Source: Acanthaster planci | Lineage: Eukaryota > Echinodermata > Asteroidea > Valvatida > Acanthasteridae | DNA length: 51,161 bases | Assembly (NCBI RefSeq): GCF_001949145.1 | Contig: NW_019091385.1 | Location: forward strand, 995,990-1,047,150 | Direction: 5' to 3' | Part shown: piece by piece, positions 31,446 through 45,358 of the stretch | How the letters are laid out: each line of letters starts with the position of its first letter | How positions within the stretch are numbered: position 1 is the first letter of the stretch | Program-made: the position numbers and the translations under genes | The notes under the pieces: model-generated | Databases searched by the model: none | What the model was told of the DNA's origin: nothing | The model's input: only the letters and a program-made list of their open reading frames with translations

Positions 31446-34400
31446 ACATGTTGATGAGGTAAACATGGGTGGGAGTGTGGGCGGGGTATTCTGCCAATTA
31501 CAGCATGTTTGGAAGACATGTTTAGAACATTTACATGTATCACAAGAGGATCCATATTCTTCTGCAAGAAAAAAAAAAAAAGGAATACAAGATGAAAAAT
31601 GCAGTCCAATAGCCTGGTTGTCCTCATCAGTTCAATGGCTTCACAGCAGGTGATTACAAGGAGAGGAGACCTTCGGCTATGTGAAGGGGCTTAACCTCAA
31701 GGTATGAGGTCCATCTTCAATGCAGCCAGTAATTCAGAGGGACAGACAACACTCATTGATTTGAAACGGTGGGATATCACATTCTGTGGAAAACAGATCA
31801 ATGACCGCGATCACCAGAATTCTAAAGAACCTCTCAGTTAAAAATGTCGTTTCCTTAGCAGAAGCAACACGAAAAGTTAGCTCAAAGAAAAATTTGTCAA
31901 GCAACTAGGCTTTGTGGATTGGTAATAATTGTTCAGGCATGAGTTTCCTCGATCTTTTAACCACAGAATGCAGAAAAGAAGCGTTTGCTCTTCACAAACT
32001 TCTTTCCTGTTAAGAAAACTGCTGAAATAGCATGTTCATGAAAGTACACAAATTTACGTTGTGAATTTGTTAGTACAAAGTAATACTTTCTCCTCAGCAG
32101 CGCAATGAAATTGGATTCTGAATAAAAGAAAAAATCACTAAGTAAACAGAATTTAAATGTAGCAAAAAGGAATGCTAATAGAAAAAATGCCCTTTCTTGT
32201 CTTGGCGATAGTTTTCATCTTCTGCATTTCAGAGCCACATCATATCATGATCAACCACAAACATACATTATACATGTACACACTTGAAGGAAATGACAAT
32301 GTCAATGATTTATCAATCTGTTATCAATCTGTTATCAATCTGTTATCAATCTGTTCATTTACTCACCTTTTTTTTAGGCTGCCATTTCATCATTCTCGGC
32401 CACCAATCACAGATAACAAGTCCTTATCCTGGAGCCTGTCACCTTGCACTGTATTTCCAATTTATTATCATTACTTCTTCATGATTTCCACATCAGTGCA
32501 GTTCTACTTTCCTTTTTTGCAAAGTGACGGCAAACAACACATCTTGGAAAATTATCACTGTAGAGAATCATCACAAGAATTGGGCTGCAAAGTGAGTTTT
32601 TGTCAGCCTGATGATGCATGAAGCCGAGTCAAAAGCTAAGACAAATTTCGGTAGAAATCTCTTGCGACCAAAATGAAAGAAGTTACCACTGCAGCATCTG
32701 AAACCAAGAGCCTTATGCCTACATCCCAGGTAAGAAAAGTCACTGTATTGAAATGAATGATTTATGCACCGTCAACACTCTGCTAGACACCCAAAAGGTT
32801 TCATATCTTTTGGATGAGATAGTACCCTGAAATAACTTGAAATCCACACAAGTTGGTGTCTCAAGACGCCAGCAAACGGCTCCTTCCCGATGCAGCTGCC
32901 ACAGGTCATTTTGTCATCCACAATAAACCAAGGAATCACGAAAGCACCCTCACAAACAGCAAGCTGGGACACCGGTCATAAATTCTCCATCGATATTGAT
33001 GACATGCCTTGCACGTGTGCCTCAGTAATGGCAGTGACTTCACGCATCCATTACAAGGTGACTAGGAGGACCAATCCCACTGGCTGACAGACTCGGCATT
33101 GCTGTTGAAAAATTCCTATGCTTGTCTTAGAGTTAGAGAAAATAGCTCTGGTCTTGTCTGATGTCCTCAAGTAGTCCTGAATCCCCGATCAAGAATGACG
33201 TCAGTAAGTACAAATGAGAAAAGTACAATAACTCGTGAACTGGGCCATGAACATGAGGGTGAACAACCAGCAATTTTTCAGGAAGTACCACAGAACTGAA
33301 TTTCTTCCACAGTTGTCAAGAAAATCATTTTCCATGATGAAGCATCACCATAAATTTCTTTCTTTTTCTCTAGTGAATTCAGTCACAGCCACAAACTTTC
33401 CCCATCAATGACAATTCACTTTTTCAAGAAAAAAAATGACCTGCTGAGCCCTTGCAACATTGATGTCATGTCATACAGGCACCATTCCAGGTGTACTCTG
33501 TTTCTGTACACACAGAAGAGAAATAGTGAACTTCGTTCAACACAGAAGATCAACACATTTCTGACACACGGAGTTTTCTTAAACTGCAACAACATTCTCG
33601 GCAATCATGTGGCAAAGAACGCTGAGGAAAAAAAATAAAAGCAGTGGTAGAACAAATAAAAGTAGTGCCTCAACCACCACAGTGAAGTGGACTTTGTGTA
33701 TGTGCAGCTTGTAGCCAGGGGTTTACACCCACAAATCCAATGTCCATCGACAGCAGTCAAGTGCATGCCCAGAACCTGCAAGGCATACATGTACTGTAGG
33801 ATTGTCAGCAAACATGTACACGTTCATGTACACACCGCTGCTTCAAGTATGCACTCCACAAGCAGAAACAGGCCGGGACTGAAGAGGGATGACTGGCTTG
33901 TTGTGAGATCCAACATGCTGCTTTATCAGTCAGCAAGTCGCGAGTCCTGCAGTCGGCACAATCAATCCTACGCTACAGGGCACTCAATGAAAATCATTGT
34001 CAGTGAGGTGACACAGAATGACAATAGGACGGGTTGGAGGACCGTCTCCCATCACTGTCTGGTAGCCTTGAATAAACTGACAAACAGCTAGCATTATTAC
34101 CATCCTGACCTACGTGTACTTGGCTGACCCAGAAATATTGAATTCCTGCAAGATAGTTTATCAGACCAACCCTGAGCTCATTACCATAGAGATCCATCCA
34201 CACGAAGTGGCTAAGTAATCACAGCAGGTGTAAAACGGAGATGTAATAATTACACATCCAGCCTGTTAGGATTGGTTGAACTAGTCAGTACAGGCGCTCC
34301 TCAATACACTGAGCGCTTCATTTGACAGACACAATACAGTCACATGTATGGCAAACCACTACATGCCGGCAGGCCCAATATCTCATCATTATTCACCGAC

Positions 34401-37400
34401 CACTGACAGGTGTGGAGTGTGCAATGAGTAAAAAAAATCCGCACATAGTGGAATGAATCTCTGTCACTGCATGGAAGAACAGTACACTGTCTTGGGATAT
34501 TAATATTACATTATTTATGAAATCTTGTACAAGGGTGGTTTGGCTTCAATGGCTGTATGATCAGATGACCATTTATTTGAACAAGTGGCAAAGTATTGAT
34601 CAGATGTGGAAGGTATAATCAGGTCAGGAAAAAAATAACAAGCTGACAAAAAATCTGGTGATGGTAACATCAGGGAAACTCTATTGGTAACCAAAAATAA
34701 CATTAGATGACGGAACAGTTGGCAACCCACATTCAGATGGGATGCAGCGATGACTTTAATTGAATAAAGTTCTTATTGGATTCTTGCTGTTGTGTCTTCA
34801 TGGTGAAGGGTGATTAATCTACAGAAATTATGCAGATGAATTCCATCACCAACCAATCTAACTGTACCAGTGACTTTGCAGATGGCAAAGACATTTATAC
34901 AACACAGCTTAAAGATTGACAAAACTGATCAGTATGTCTCCATGTAGCGTTGATAGGCAGGTGCTACACGTATACATGCACAGAGAGATGCTTTCAATAA
35001 AATTGATGCGACATGTTGAACTTTGCTGGTACACTCTTATCCACCATGAGATACAGTGCTTGGTACGTGACAATGAGGACCACAGGAGGAAGACATCAAC
35101 TGCATGGTGAAAAAGAGCACAGTTCAATCATGTGCTGAACGACTTGCAACTGAGGACATTTATCACTGGAAATCATGGCTCAGACCATTATAACAAGAAC
35201 ATATGGTTGACAGTCTATGGTTGTTCGTCTTTTAACTCTACATTCCTTCTCTACTTGGATGAGAGGCAAGTTATTTTCGTGAGTGCGGCATGACTTCAAC
35301 TTTGACACCTGTCAAATGACCCTTAAACTTTTGTCTTGCTTTGGGTTGGGCATCAAACTTGATGCCAACATTAAAACTTCACCTGTTGATAATGGGGTGA
35401 ACTAGTGAACTTCTAAACTTGAGGTTTTTTGGTACAGGTTAATAGCACCCTAAGCACTTCACCCCAAGACAAGTTGCTTTAGAAGTAAAACTTGAGAAAA
35501 GTAAGACTTCTAACTTTTGGGGCAATTTTAGCAATCTTCCCTATAACATGCTAAACTAACTGAGGCATGTAATGTAGTTACTATCATTACCAACCTCTTG
35601 CCTGAAACATAAAACAAGAAGGACTTTTTTGGCATTCACCTGTTAGGTACCACTTTGAGATCAATTGCCCATTCATTCCAAGTTACGGACAACAAGAGCA
35701 GACTGCTTTGACTGTTTATGACAAGTATCTCACGGAAAAACAAGACCCATACTTCAAATTAAAAGTCAAAATCTATTATGAACAGGTCAGATTAAGTATT
35801 TCTTTCCCTTGGTAAAGAAAATAAAGAGGAGAATAAGAGATTAAAGAAAGTGCCTGGTAAAGACACTGTCATAGTGAAAAAAAATCCAATTAAAATTGTG
35901 CACAAGATGGAGAAAGTCGGAACTCAAAGGTACTGTACATGAAAAAAATGGAATAATACAGGCTGTCCTTACTCCTCATAGCACATTCTGGAAGCCATTC
36001 CAGTTTCTTGTGAGTCACCTCCTAGAGGGTATGATTTTAATGACAAAGTCCCGCTGATGAAAATTTAAGGGACAGCATGTTGTACACGTGATACCCTTTA
36101 GCAAAGCGTAAACTTCCATTACAGACAGATTTGTCTGGATCTGTGATCTTAAATATAAGTGACTTGCAGATCACTGCCAACCTGGCTACAAGATCTAGCC
36201 AGATTACTTTGAAAATCTCCAATTATTCATGTCCTGTCTGAGATGGAACAAGCAAAATGTAAGAAGTTCACTGACATTGATGGTGTTTTGTGAGAGGAAT
36301 TTTTTAGACTGATGGTTGCAGGGAGGATGCCGGATATTGTGATTCAATGCCTCAGGATATCCTCTTCGATGTCTTGACACCGATAGTGATTGCTTGGGGA
36401 TGTTGTCTGGGGTTGAAGGATGTCTTAAGAGAAAGGGAACAGCTGAAGGGGCTGTAAGGTGATGAGGTGGGGAGCGGGGTGGGGGAATAGGAAGTTGAGG
36501 GTAAAGTCACATGCAGGCATCAACATAATTTGGTTTCCTAAAGTACGGTAGATCCCAAAACAAGGCATTCAAACTTGTATTACCTGGCAGATGGGAATAA
36601 TTAGATCATTTGAGTTGCTAAAAACAAAACTGACCGAATGCCCTTCTGCCAATGCTGTAAAAATAATTCTGTTATATCAATAATAGCCATACTATATCTA
36701 ACACTAAAAAACAGCCACAATTGAGTTAGGCATTACATGTAAGTACAAGTACATGTATATGCATACACACATAGGGTATATTTACATAAAGGAAGAAAAA
36801 TACAAATTCTAGTGAAGGCAAACTTGGTCTAAAAGTGAGAGTCTACAGTAGTACAAATATTGCAATAATTAACTCATCCATTTGAGGAAAAATTCATCAG
36901 CAAATGAAACAAGAATGAAAAAGATAGAGTGCATGTCCATACTGCCACAAGGAAAGCAAGTAGAGTGGTTCAATCCCCAAGCTGAAGAAAACTCAAGCTG
37001 TTTGTCAGTTTGACATGTTGTGGCACAAGTGGCTATTTCCATTACTGTCGGAGATCTCTGGAGATGAGCTGCACAATCTCCTGAATGATGATGCCCCTAG
37101 GAGTATCATGCATCCTGATTCCAAGTTCCAGTAATGCTATCTTGCCTTCAAGCAACAAGAATGCCGATGTACATGTACCAAAAAATAGAACACAGGCCCC
37201 TTGACGCTTAGTAACCAGTCTTTATTACAGTTTGTATCATGCACAACAAAAAAGGATGTGAGGTAAAAAGGAGAGAAAATAAAAGGAATACTTTCTTGTC
37301 TAACAAAGCAAAATGTATTTAAATGGTACACACACAGAAAGGTTTAACAGCTCATACCATTTTGGCCTTCTGATAATATGCAGATAAAATGTACATGTAC

Positions 37401-38228
37401 ATTAACCATAGGCATGTACATGTACCAGTATGGGCAATACTTTTGGCAGATCAGGCCACTGTGCTCAAAGGTGAATTCAATTTTAATGGAGTTCACGAAT
37501 ATCCAATTGACAGGCTAACTGGTGAATGGAATTGTTAACATTTTATAAAACTGCTTTAAACTGAACGAATGCATACAGCTGCAAAGCTCACAAATTTAAG
37601 AAAAAAATGGGGGGCACTTGACAAAAACAGCTTATAAGCTACATGTGTTGCATGAAGTGCATCTCTCAAGATGACGAGCGATGCATGGAATTGTGAGTTG
37701 GTGGTTCCTGGTTATTTGGGATTGCCAGTGATGAAGTACCCTTTAGTTGTGGTGATGTCTTCTTGACATCTTGTTCATCTTGACTAGTCAGTCAGAGGAT
37801 CTATCAGAGGAGTGGCAGAAGGAAAGAGAGGAGGGCCGTCAGCACTTGACGGCTTGAGTATGAGGAGTGGATGGATTGAATACAGAGATGACCACTGGCT
37901 TATGGAGGCTTAGATAAATGGCTGATGCTGCAACTCCTTGTGCTGTGGTTGAAGGTACAGTGGTTCCAAAAAAACTGTCAAATTTCCAGAGGTTGGCCTG
38001 TTTTTAGAACTATAAAAAGTGTAGTATAATTCTCATATTGTTGTAAGGAAAATAATACAAGTTGAAAGATAAGAGGTACAGTTTTTAATATTTTTCAGAC
38101 AACTCAATGCTTTATATAAAGATCTTACAACCAAGCTGTGACTGTACTTCAAAAATGTTACTTGAAATTACTGACAAATTTATTGGTGATTTTAAAGACT
38201 ACTGATTCTGAGGCTGAAGTACTGTATA
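31446..38228. other. Long intron/intergenic stretch, no supportable gene
   Basis: It includes an 11-bp tandem repeat (tgttatcaatc, about four copies, 32311-32354) and a G-rich strip at 36466-36490. Open frames at 32172-32621 and 33687-34091 (plus) and 32772-32972 (minus) encode nothing I recognise. A minus-strand frame at 37042-37226 is noted in the findings. Confidence 0.45.
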
Positions 38229-39185
38229 CAGTCAACTTTCAGTAACATGAGCTCGGATAAGACGAGATTCCGTTTAAGATGAACATATTTCGTACATTCC
38301 TATGAGGAAAGAAATCTTTAATACGAGCTTGGGTAATACAAGATTTTGGTTAAGGTGAGTGCTTTTTCCAGCCCGGTTGAGTGCAGATTTTGTTATCTCT
38401 CTATTTAGCACAAGCATTTTGAAAACAAATCGTCAATCAACGATCCCATTCAATAGAGGTGCTGTTACTCAGCGCAGTGATAATGCTCGCTAATCCATGA
38501 CAGTGGTTTTGGGGCATTTTTGATTCCCAAGTAATCAGAAGTTTTTTGGTGGGCATTTTCATGCCGTTCAGTCGGAACGAACATTACCAACATGGGCATT
38601 TTTTATTTCCAGGCCACTAGATGGCCCGATGAGAATAAACTCATTACAAACTCCCCAACCGATGCCCAACCCAACTTATAAACTAACGTAAAATTCATTT
38701 GTCATTAAAATCTGTTCTTCTCCTACCCATAAATGGGAACATACTTTGTACATACTTTGCGTCTGTTTAGTCAATCACCAACTAAAATGTTAATATACTT
38801 CTGTGCGCATTCTCTCATAACAGTGACCACGCCGTGCAGGATACATTTACTTTGACTTTTACCTCTATGCTTTGACAGTGATTGGTGAAGAGAGTTCGCT
38901 TCCCCAGTTGTGTTTTATTCATTTTTTTGCTTCATTCTTCTCAATTACATTATTACAACTCTTCATTCAATCTACATACATGTACATGTACTATGTGCAT
39001 TACACTTTCATAAAGAACATGTTCAAACTGTTGAAAGCAAATTCATTACCCTTCAAGAGCAGTACCATCGACAAACGACACATACAAGTGGGAAAATACC
39101 TTCCAGTTAAGACGACATTCCGGATAACATGAGATACATGTAGTGAAGTAAGTCCCGAGGCCTCTGTATTAACGGCAGTTGACTG
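38229..39185. mobile_element. pogo/Tigger-like MITE, copy B (957 bp)
   Basis: The left end CAGTCAACTTTCAGTAACA and the right end, reverse-complemented CAGTCAACTGCCGTTAATA, share CAGTCAACT and further positions. TA dinucleotides flank both sides (38227-38228 and 39186-39187), the target duplication of Tc1/mariner/pogo elements. Interior has no transposase. Copy A at 4635-5725 is older. Confidence 0.78.
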
Positions 39186-40782
39186 TATATGAAGATGCAC
39201 AGTACCTTGTAAATTCAGTGGAAAATTTCTGTAATCACAGATGCCTGTATTGGTTTTGATATTGTCTTGATTTATTTACCACCAGTAAAATCCAGAGCTG
39301 TGCTCAGTGCTTTCATCAATGAAGCTGTTCATTTATGGCAAGGTTAGAGTTCTTTTTTTTTTACAATTGGGATTGTCTGATAAGGGTGTTGAAAGGTTTA
39401 CCAACTGCATGTACAGTATGTGCACATTTACTGAAAAGAATAAAAATTCACTGGGTATAAGGAGGCTGTGGAGGGTGAGGCTGAGCATGAAAATGCCAAT
39501 GAAAAGAAAAATATGGCAAACAAGTATAAATTTGTTATAGTCGATGGGAGCATACTGGTTTTGAAATTTTAAAAAAATCCTTGGCCTTGCACTGCAAGCT
39601 TTATAACAGACATAAAGGATGTTTAACCACCAAATAGTATCATTTACAACATTTGTTAAAAAAATCCAACAACTTTTGAAAGTTTAAGACACAGCTACAT
39701 GTATTTTACAGTTTTTCAATTTGATAACGATAAACTGTGTGATTTCAATTCAAAATGAACTCATCAAACAATGTATTCTTTTAAGGTCAACAATTCCAGA
39801 ATGTAACAAAATATGATACAATGTGACAAACTGTAAAACATAGAAAAACACAGTAGTCACGGTTGTAAAAACCTAACAAACAGTAGAAAATTCTGAAAAA
39901 ATCAGAAAAGGTTAGCATTTATCTTCTAAATGCATTTAGGTGTTAATTCAACTGACATTGAACTGTCTAAAATACGGTACATTGTATCTCCACTCTACAA
40001 CTAAGGGGGTAAGGTGCATGTACAAGGAACCCATAAATTCACTGTTACCCGTGTCTTTCGATTCTAATATTATTTTTACAGCGATATAAATTATAGGCAT
40101 GACTGAACAATTTCACTAAAGGAGAAATAGCACACACATTATCCATGAGTGCAGTAACAGTCACCCAGTGGTGGATGGTTGCAGTCTAAATTCTTGAAGA
40201 CCATTTTCACTGAATGAGGGCAGTCTTTCAATTTGCCAGACGCAGCCAAGTGGAAAGGTCTGTGTCAACAGAGGGCTCCCTGATTTCATCTGCATTGCTT
40301 AAAAACTCCTAAATGATAATGAACAAGTAAATGTCGACAGTAGCCCATACACTTTTGAAAAAACCTGAAACGGTGGTGATTTTAATCAGTTGGATTATTG
40401 TGACTCTGACCGCGATTGCTCACAAGGTTATTAACAGGTCAAAAATAAAGAACATGTAAATAAAAATAATGTAAATGAAGTCAAATAAGATATTTATGGT
40501 ATGGATGTGTACTGAGTCAATAAGAAAACGTGACAAAAGATATCAGCCGGTGAAACATGATGTGTCATATTCTGTTAAACGCTTGATATGATTTTGACTG
40601 AATCTTAAAATTAATATGACTTGTTGAACACAATGGGAAAAAAGAATGTCGGTAAAAAAAAGAAATAAATGAAAGAATTAAACAGTCTGGAATGTGAGGT
40701 ACCCTGCTCATTGTTTGACTGCTTGCTGTTCACACTGAAGATCACAGTGGTAGCAGGCTCACATCTCTCTCTAGTCAACAGT
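39186..40782. other. AT-rich stretch, no feature seen
   Basis: Long AT-rich sequence without a convincing reading frame. Confidence 0.5.
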
Positions 40783-41562
40783 TTAAAGACCAGCTCCAAC
40801 TATGTTGATTTTTCTCATACTGAATCCAATTCAGAAGAACCGAGTCTAATAAAACTGGCACATATCAACATCTCCCTTGCAACACACGTTTTTGTTAATA
40901 AACCACAGGTTTTTGTACCTATTTTTCCTTAGAGTCCAGTCTGTAGTTTAAAAATGGACATGTTGTCACAATTCATTAGCATCTAATGAATATTGATTTC
41001 TGTGGTGTATTACCGTTGAAGAGGAAATACCACAGTGTGCATGCTATATGCATCCACAGCACGCATAGCTGCGGACGACAGCACAAACTTGAAGAATACT
41101 CTCATTCTTCGGAAACTCGAAGAATTTCAATCCCGGTTCTTTTGCAGAATTTCTAGTACGTCCACCAAGACGCATGATTTGGGCATTATTGTAAGTCATG
41201 AAGAAAAGAGCACAAACCCTCGACTGAAAAGAGATAATGCAGCACAGTAGAACCTGCACACAGATCGATCCCTGACACGCGGTGCACGCACATGTAGCTC
41301 CATTTTCATGTATATGTACGTTCGTAGCGCAGCCAGTCGTGCCACAGATACCAGTTTCAATGTTTTATCCAGTATTACATCATACAAATTTTGTTTCTCA
41401 ACAGTGCCAAAAGTGGTCAGATTGTGGAAATTTTTCATAAAACTCAAAGACAACATTCAAAAGTTTCAGCAAAATTTGGTAATGAATATATCATTTATCA
41501 AACACTAAACGCAATAAGAGTTTATTTTCAAAACTTTCAACACAGTTGGAGTTGGTCTTTAA
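40783..41562. mobile_element. TTAA-flanked inverted-repeat element, 780 bp
   Basis: The left end TTAAAGACCAGCTCCAACTA and the right end in reverse complement TTAAAGACCAACTCCAACTG match at 18 of 20, and TTAA closes both sides. The termini differ from the CCCTAAC group, so this is a separate family. Interior frames are short. Confidence 0.68.
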
Positions 41563-43805
41563 GATCACTCAAACATAGCATGATATTGAATACCTAAAAT
41601 GAAAACAGCGATAATAACCTTATCTTTGAGACTGGAAATTATTCAAGCTCTGTATAATGACACGACCACATTTGTTTTAATGCTTTGAGAAACAAAATAA
41701 ATTCAGTTACCATTTTGTCAACATTGGTACATGTAGACTGTGCATGCAGAATCACAGTGCTCAAACAAACACAATATTTTGTTAATCCATCAACTTCACT
41801 GCATGGGAGGTTGTCCAAACACTATTTAGGGATTACAAGGCAAATACATGGGTCAGGTGGATCTGCAGATCTTAGTGGGGTGAAGTTGTACCTACATGTA
41901 TATGTAGGCCTACATGTAGGCATGTCAGTATGAGAAAAAACGGACGGCCTGTTTGCCAACAGTCATTCCACAATCTAACTAATCCATCTTGGGTCATTTT
42001 CCAATACTCAACTTTGTCTCCGTCTCCGGCTTCGTTCCCAAATCCATTCCCGATTGTGGGCCTGAAGCATTTAAATTACATTGGATTACTGTAATTTTTG
42101 GCCTTCTTGCATCCTATTTGATGTTCTGTGGCACTAGTAGACTGATTACTGCGCTTACAGCTTCAAAGTCACGAAGTAAAAATAAAAGTTGAAGCCTGAG
42201 ATGGAGCCGAAGTTGAGTATTGGAAAACGGCCTCATGTCTTCAGGAGAGAGACTTCTTGAAATAATCCTACTAAGAGGCAGGAAACAAGACAAAAAACAA
42301 TGTGTAATGATGAAACCTGTGCAAATTGGCAATGGGGTCAATTCTTTCCAAGTTCCACAATGCTGCTTCCCTGTTGAAGCCATAAGACACTGGCTGGTTT
42401 TTGCAGCTACAAGGTACATACGCGTCAAAATAGGGCATTTTGTAGAAAGCAAGTTAAATGTACAGACCTACATGTACATACACATATCATATTACAACAC
42501 ATGCATGTGCTGTACAACATATACTGAACCAGTAAATTGTACCAAGGTCAACGGTCACCCAAGTGTGTCGTGGGGAAGGGACATGGCCATTTTGCATCCT
42601 CTGTCCTTGTAGATTTGTTCATAAGAGTCTGCAGTTGACTCATCTACAAACAGAAGACAAGCCATTCTTTGAATAAATTGCTGTTTTTTTGCATCATCAT
42701 CAAATTTTTAACAATGGGCAAACAGAAGCTGCAGTAAACTGGGTGTTATCAGTGTTTGTCATCTACTCATGATGTGGAACATCTTTGTAAGGGTTTATGG
42801 GGTTTGGGTGAAAGGTGCATGTAGGCCTTAACTGTGCAACACCAACAAAACAAAGCAGGTGTCTGACAACTGGTCTGGATCACAGAAACACTGAAGTGTG
42901 TGGCTCACTCGCTCAATGGGAAAACACGAAAATGTACGACCAGAACAAGTGGGAAATAATAACTATTTTTGTCTACCCAATCTGTTCCCATGAATCTCCT
43001 CCAGGTCCTGAATTTCTTTCCCCGAATTTTTCTGTTTTCATCAATGCTTTCATGGTGAATTGATTGATTCCGACATAATTTGTAAACTTCTGATGTTACA
43101 GAAGTTAATTTGAGGACAGTGTTTGGGTTCCTGATAGAGTTCCACTCTACAAAAAACCTGACAGATCAAATTAATGCCTGTAAGAGTAGACCCACCTCAG
43201 TCTCTGTCATCTCCTTACTAATCCTATCAGTAAAACCCAAATTTACAGAACACCACCTATGAAGAGAAACACAAGTCACTCTATTTTCAAGTCCATTATT
43301 TTATTATTAATGGCCAAAAGGTGAAGAACTGTATCGACAGTGGCTCCTTTGTAACTGCAAAGAAAAACAGAAGTTATCACTGAAACTGAGATAATTTTCC
43401 CCATTTTGCACTGTCTACCAACATTTTTACGACAAAAATTTGGAAATTGTTAAATCAGAACTATTCTATGCTATGGACCCTGGCCCCATTACAGAGATAT
43501 TAAAACCACAACAAATACCATTCCATTGTTTACAGTTCTCATTAATCAAAACTTCTGAAAGATAGAAAGATTCTTTGTATTGCAACAAGACTGCACTAAT
43601 ATGCAGTCTGATGAACTGGTGATAACCTGTAGTTAAAAAAAATGTGAACAGATTATAAGCTTTACATTCATGTATGGTCTAATTATTTTGTATAGCATTT
43701 AAATTGCTGCTTATCAAAAGGAATGGCAATTTATTTCAGCTTGTTAAAACCAAAGTGGAAAAGAGGCAACAGACAATGTTCTGTCACTTTAAATTCAAAG
43801 CAACA
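41563..43805. other. Intron/intergenic, no gene seen
   Basis: Open frames at 42114-42452 (minus) and 42220-42612 (plus) overlap each other and match nothing known to me. Confidence 0.45.
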
Positions 43806-45358
43806 TTAACCCTAACTGCCCAAGCACTGTTGGTGGTAGCCCTCCCTAATCACACAAACTCCAACACCTTGAAATCAAACTCCTACCTTACAGTACCCAA
43901 TCACACAAACTCCAACAGTACTCTTGCTGCAACAGTACCCAATCACACAAACTCCAACAGGTCTTTACCTGTGTGATTTTGTTTGATTGGGTACAGCAGG
44001 CACACTGCAAAGTATAAAGAGTATGGACAGGCAGTACCTATTCAAACAAACTCACACGCCATCATGCTGCATATCCATCCCCAACAGCTGGGATCACTGT
44101 GGTGAGCTAATGGCATTTGTCCTTGTCAAGGTAATTATTACATAATATTCCCTACATGTATTACATACTCACCATTTCAATGGGAAGCTTTCTATCATCA
44201 CATTATCATTATCTTACTGTACTCAAGATAATTGCAGATAATCTTCCCTCATTTAAAATTCTTGATGGTAAAAAGTGAGAGGGCCACAGTGCCCATTCAG
44301 TCAAAATTCAAGAGGGTAAGTGCAGGCCCACAGTACCTATTTAGTCAAACTTAACCAGGCAAGTGCAGGCCCACAGTACCTATTTAGTCAAACTTAAACT
44401 GGGCAAGTGCAGGCCCACAGTACCTACATGTACATTGTATTAAGTGCAGGCCCACAGTACCTATAATTTAGTCAAAATTACTTAAATTTTGAAGCAGAGA
44501 TCAGAACTTTTTTGGGGGGGAGGGGGAATAATTGTGACCACAGCTAAATTAAAAACTCCTTGACAAGTTCACCACATGTACACGTAATATCTTCATATTG
44601 ATAAGATGTGTACGATCTTTACAAACAATGTCCCCCCAGATAAAATGGGTATACTGCTTGTTACCTAGGTAGATTGTAGAAATGGCATCTTTACGAAACG
44701 AAGTGTCACATTGACAAGTATTCATGTATGGCAATGACTGGGCCCTGACTTCAGAGGAGAGAATTAAATGCAAACTCTGCTTTTTATCTTAGACATCATC
44801 GCGTTTGGATCAGGTGCTGACTGTCACCAATTGTTTATTTACGTAAATGGTTGGAATATGCAAAATGTCCCCTGTCCAAACCTAACCTGCACATAACACA
44901 GGTACACAGGTACATTTTAGTTTTTAACCCTAACTGCCCAAAACCTGCCATACTCCAACAGCAGGTTTTGTGAGGTTTTGGCAGGTTTGGTACCGTACCT
45001 GAGGAACTTGTTGTTGAATTTTGTGAGACTTGGGATGAAAGGCCCAGGGAGATGGTGTTGAATTCTGCGTGAGTTGGGACGCACATGGGTCACTGTGTGC
45101 AGTGTCTGGCTTGCTGTACCAATTGTTGGACTATGCTTGATTTTGTCAGGTTTGGTACTGTTCAGTTCAAGTCATCCTATACTGCATAGACCCATCCACA
45201 CCATATCACTCAAACTCCAACTGGCTCATTCTGTTGGAGTTTATCAGGTTTTGTACAGTAACCTGCATGTACAAGTACATAGACAAGTACATGAACCTGT
45301 TGGATTTTGTGAGGTTCAGTATGCTTTCTACTGCAGGAGCCTAGGGGGTTAGGGTTAA
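43806..45358. repeat. Composite TTAACCCTAAC repeat region with minisatellites
   Basis: TTAACCCTAACTGCCCAA starts at 43806 and again at 44934; the inverted end GGGGGTTAGGGTTAA closes at 45358. So 44934-45358 is one complete element (425 bp), and the earlier start belongs to a related copy. Inside are a repeat containing AATCACACAAACTCCAAC (three copies, 43848-43965, with one inverted at about 43972) and a roughly 44-bp minisatellite with AAGTGCAGGCCCACAGTACC (44278-44480, about four to five copies). Confidence 0.7.

Noticed and set aside
35330-35560. Repeated AACTT/CTTCTAAACTTGA motifs
   Set aside because: Too irregular to define a repeat unit or terminal inverted repeats by eye.
42114-42612. 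Overlapping 112- and 130-codon frames on both strands
   Set aside because: No recognisable domain, no splice context and mutual overlap; likely chance.
43704-43976. Repeat protein with PNHTNSN units
   Set aside because: The frame is only the translation of a minisatellite within a TTAA element; no promoter or homologue.
44278-44480. CRISPR-like array of direct repeats
   Set aside because: Eukaryotic window; units abut without unique spacers of constant length; it is a minisatellite.
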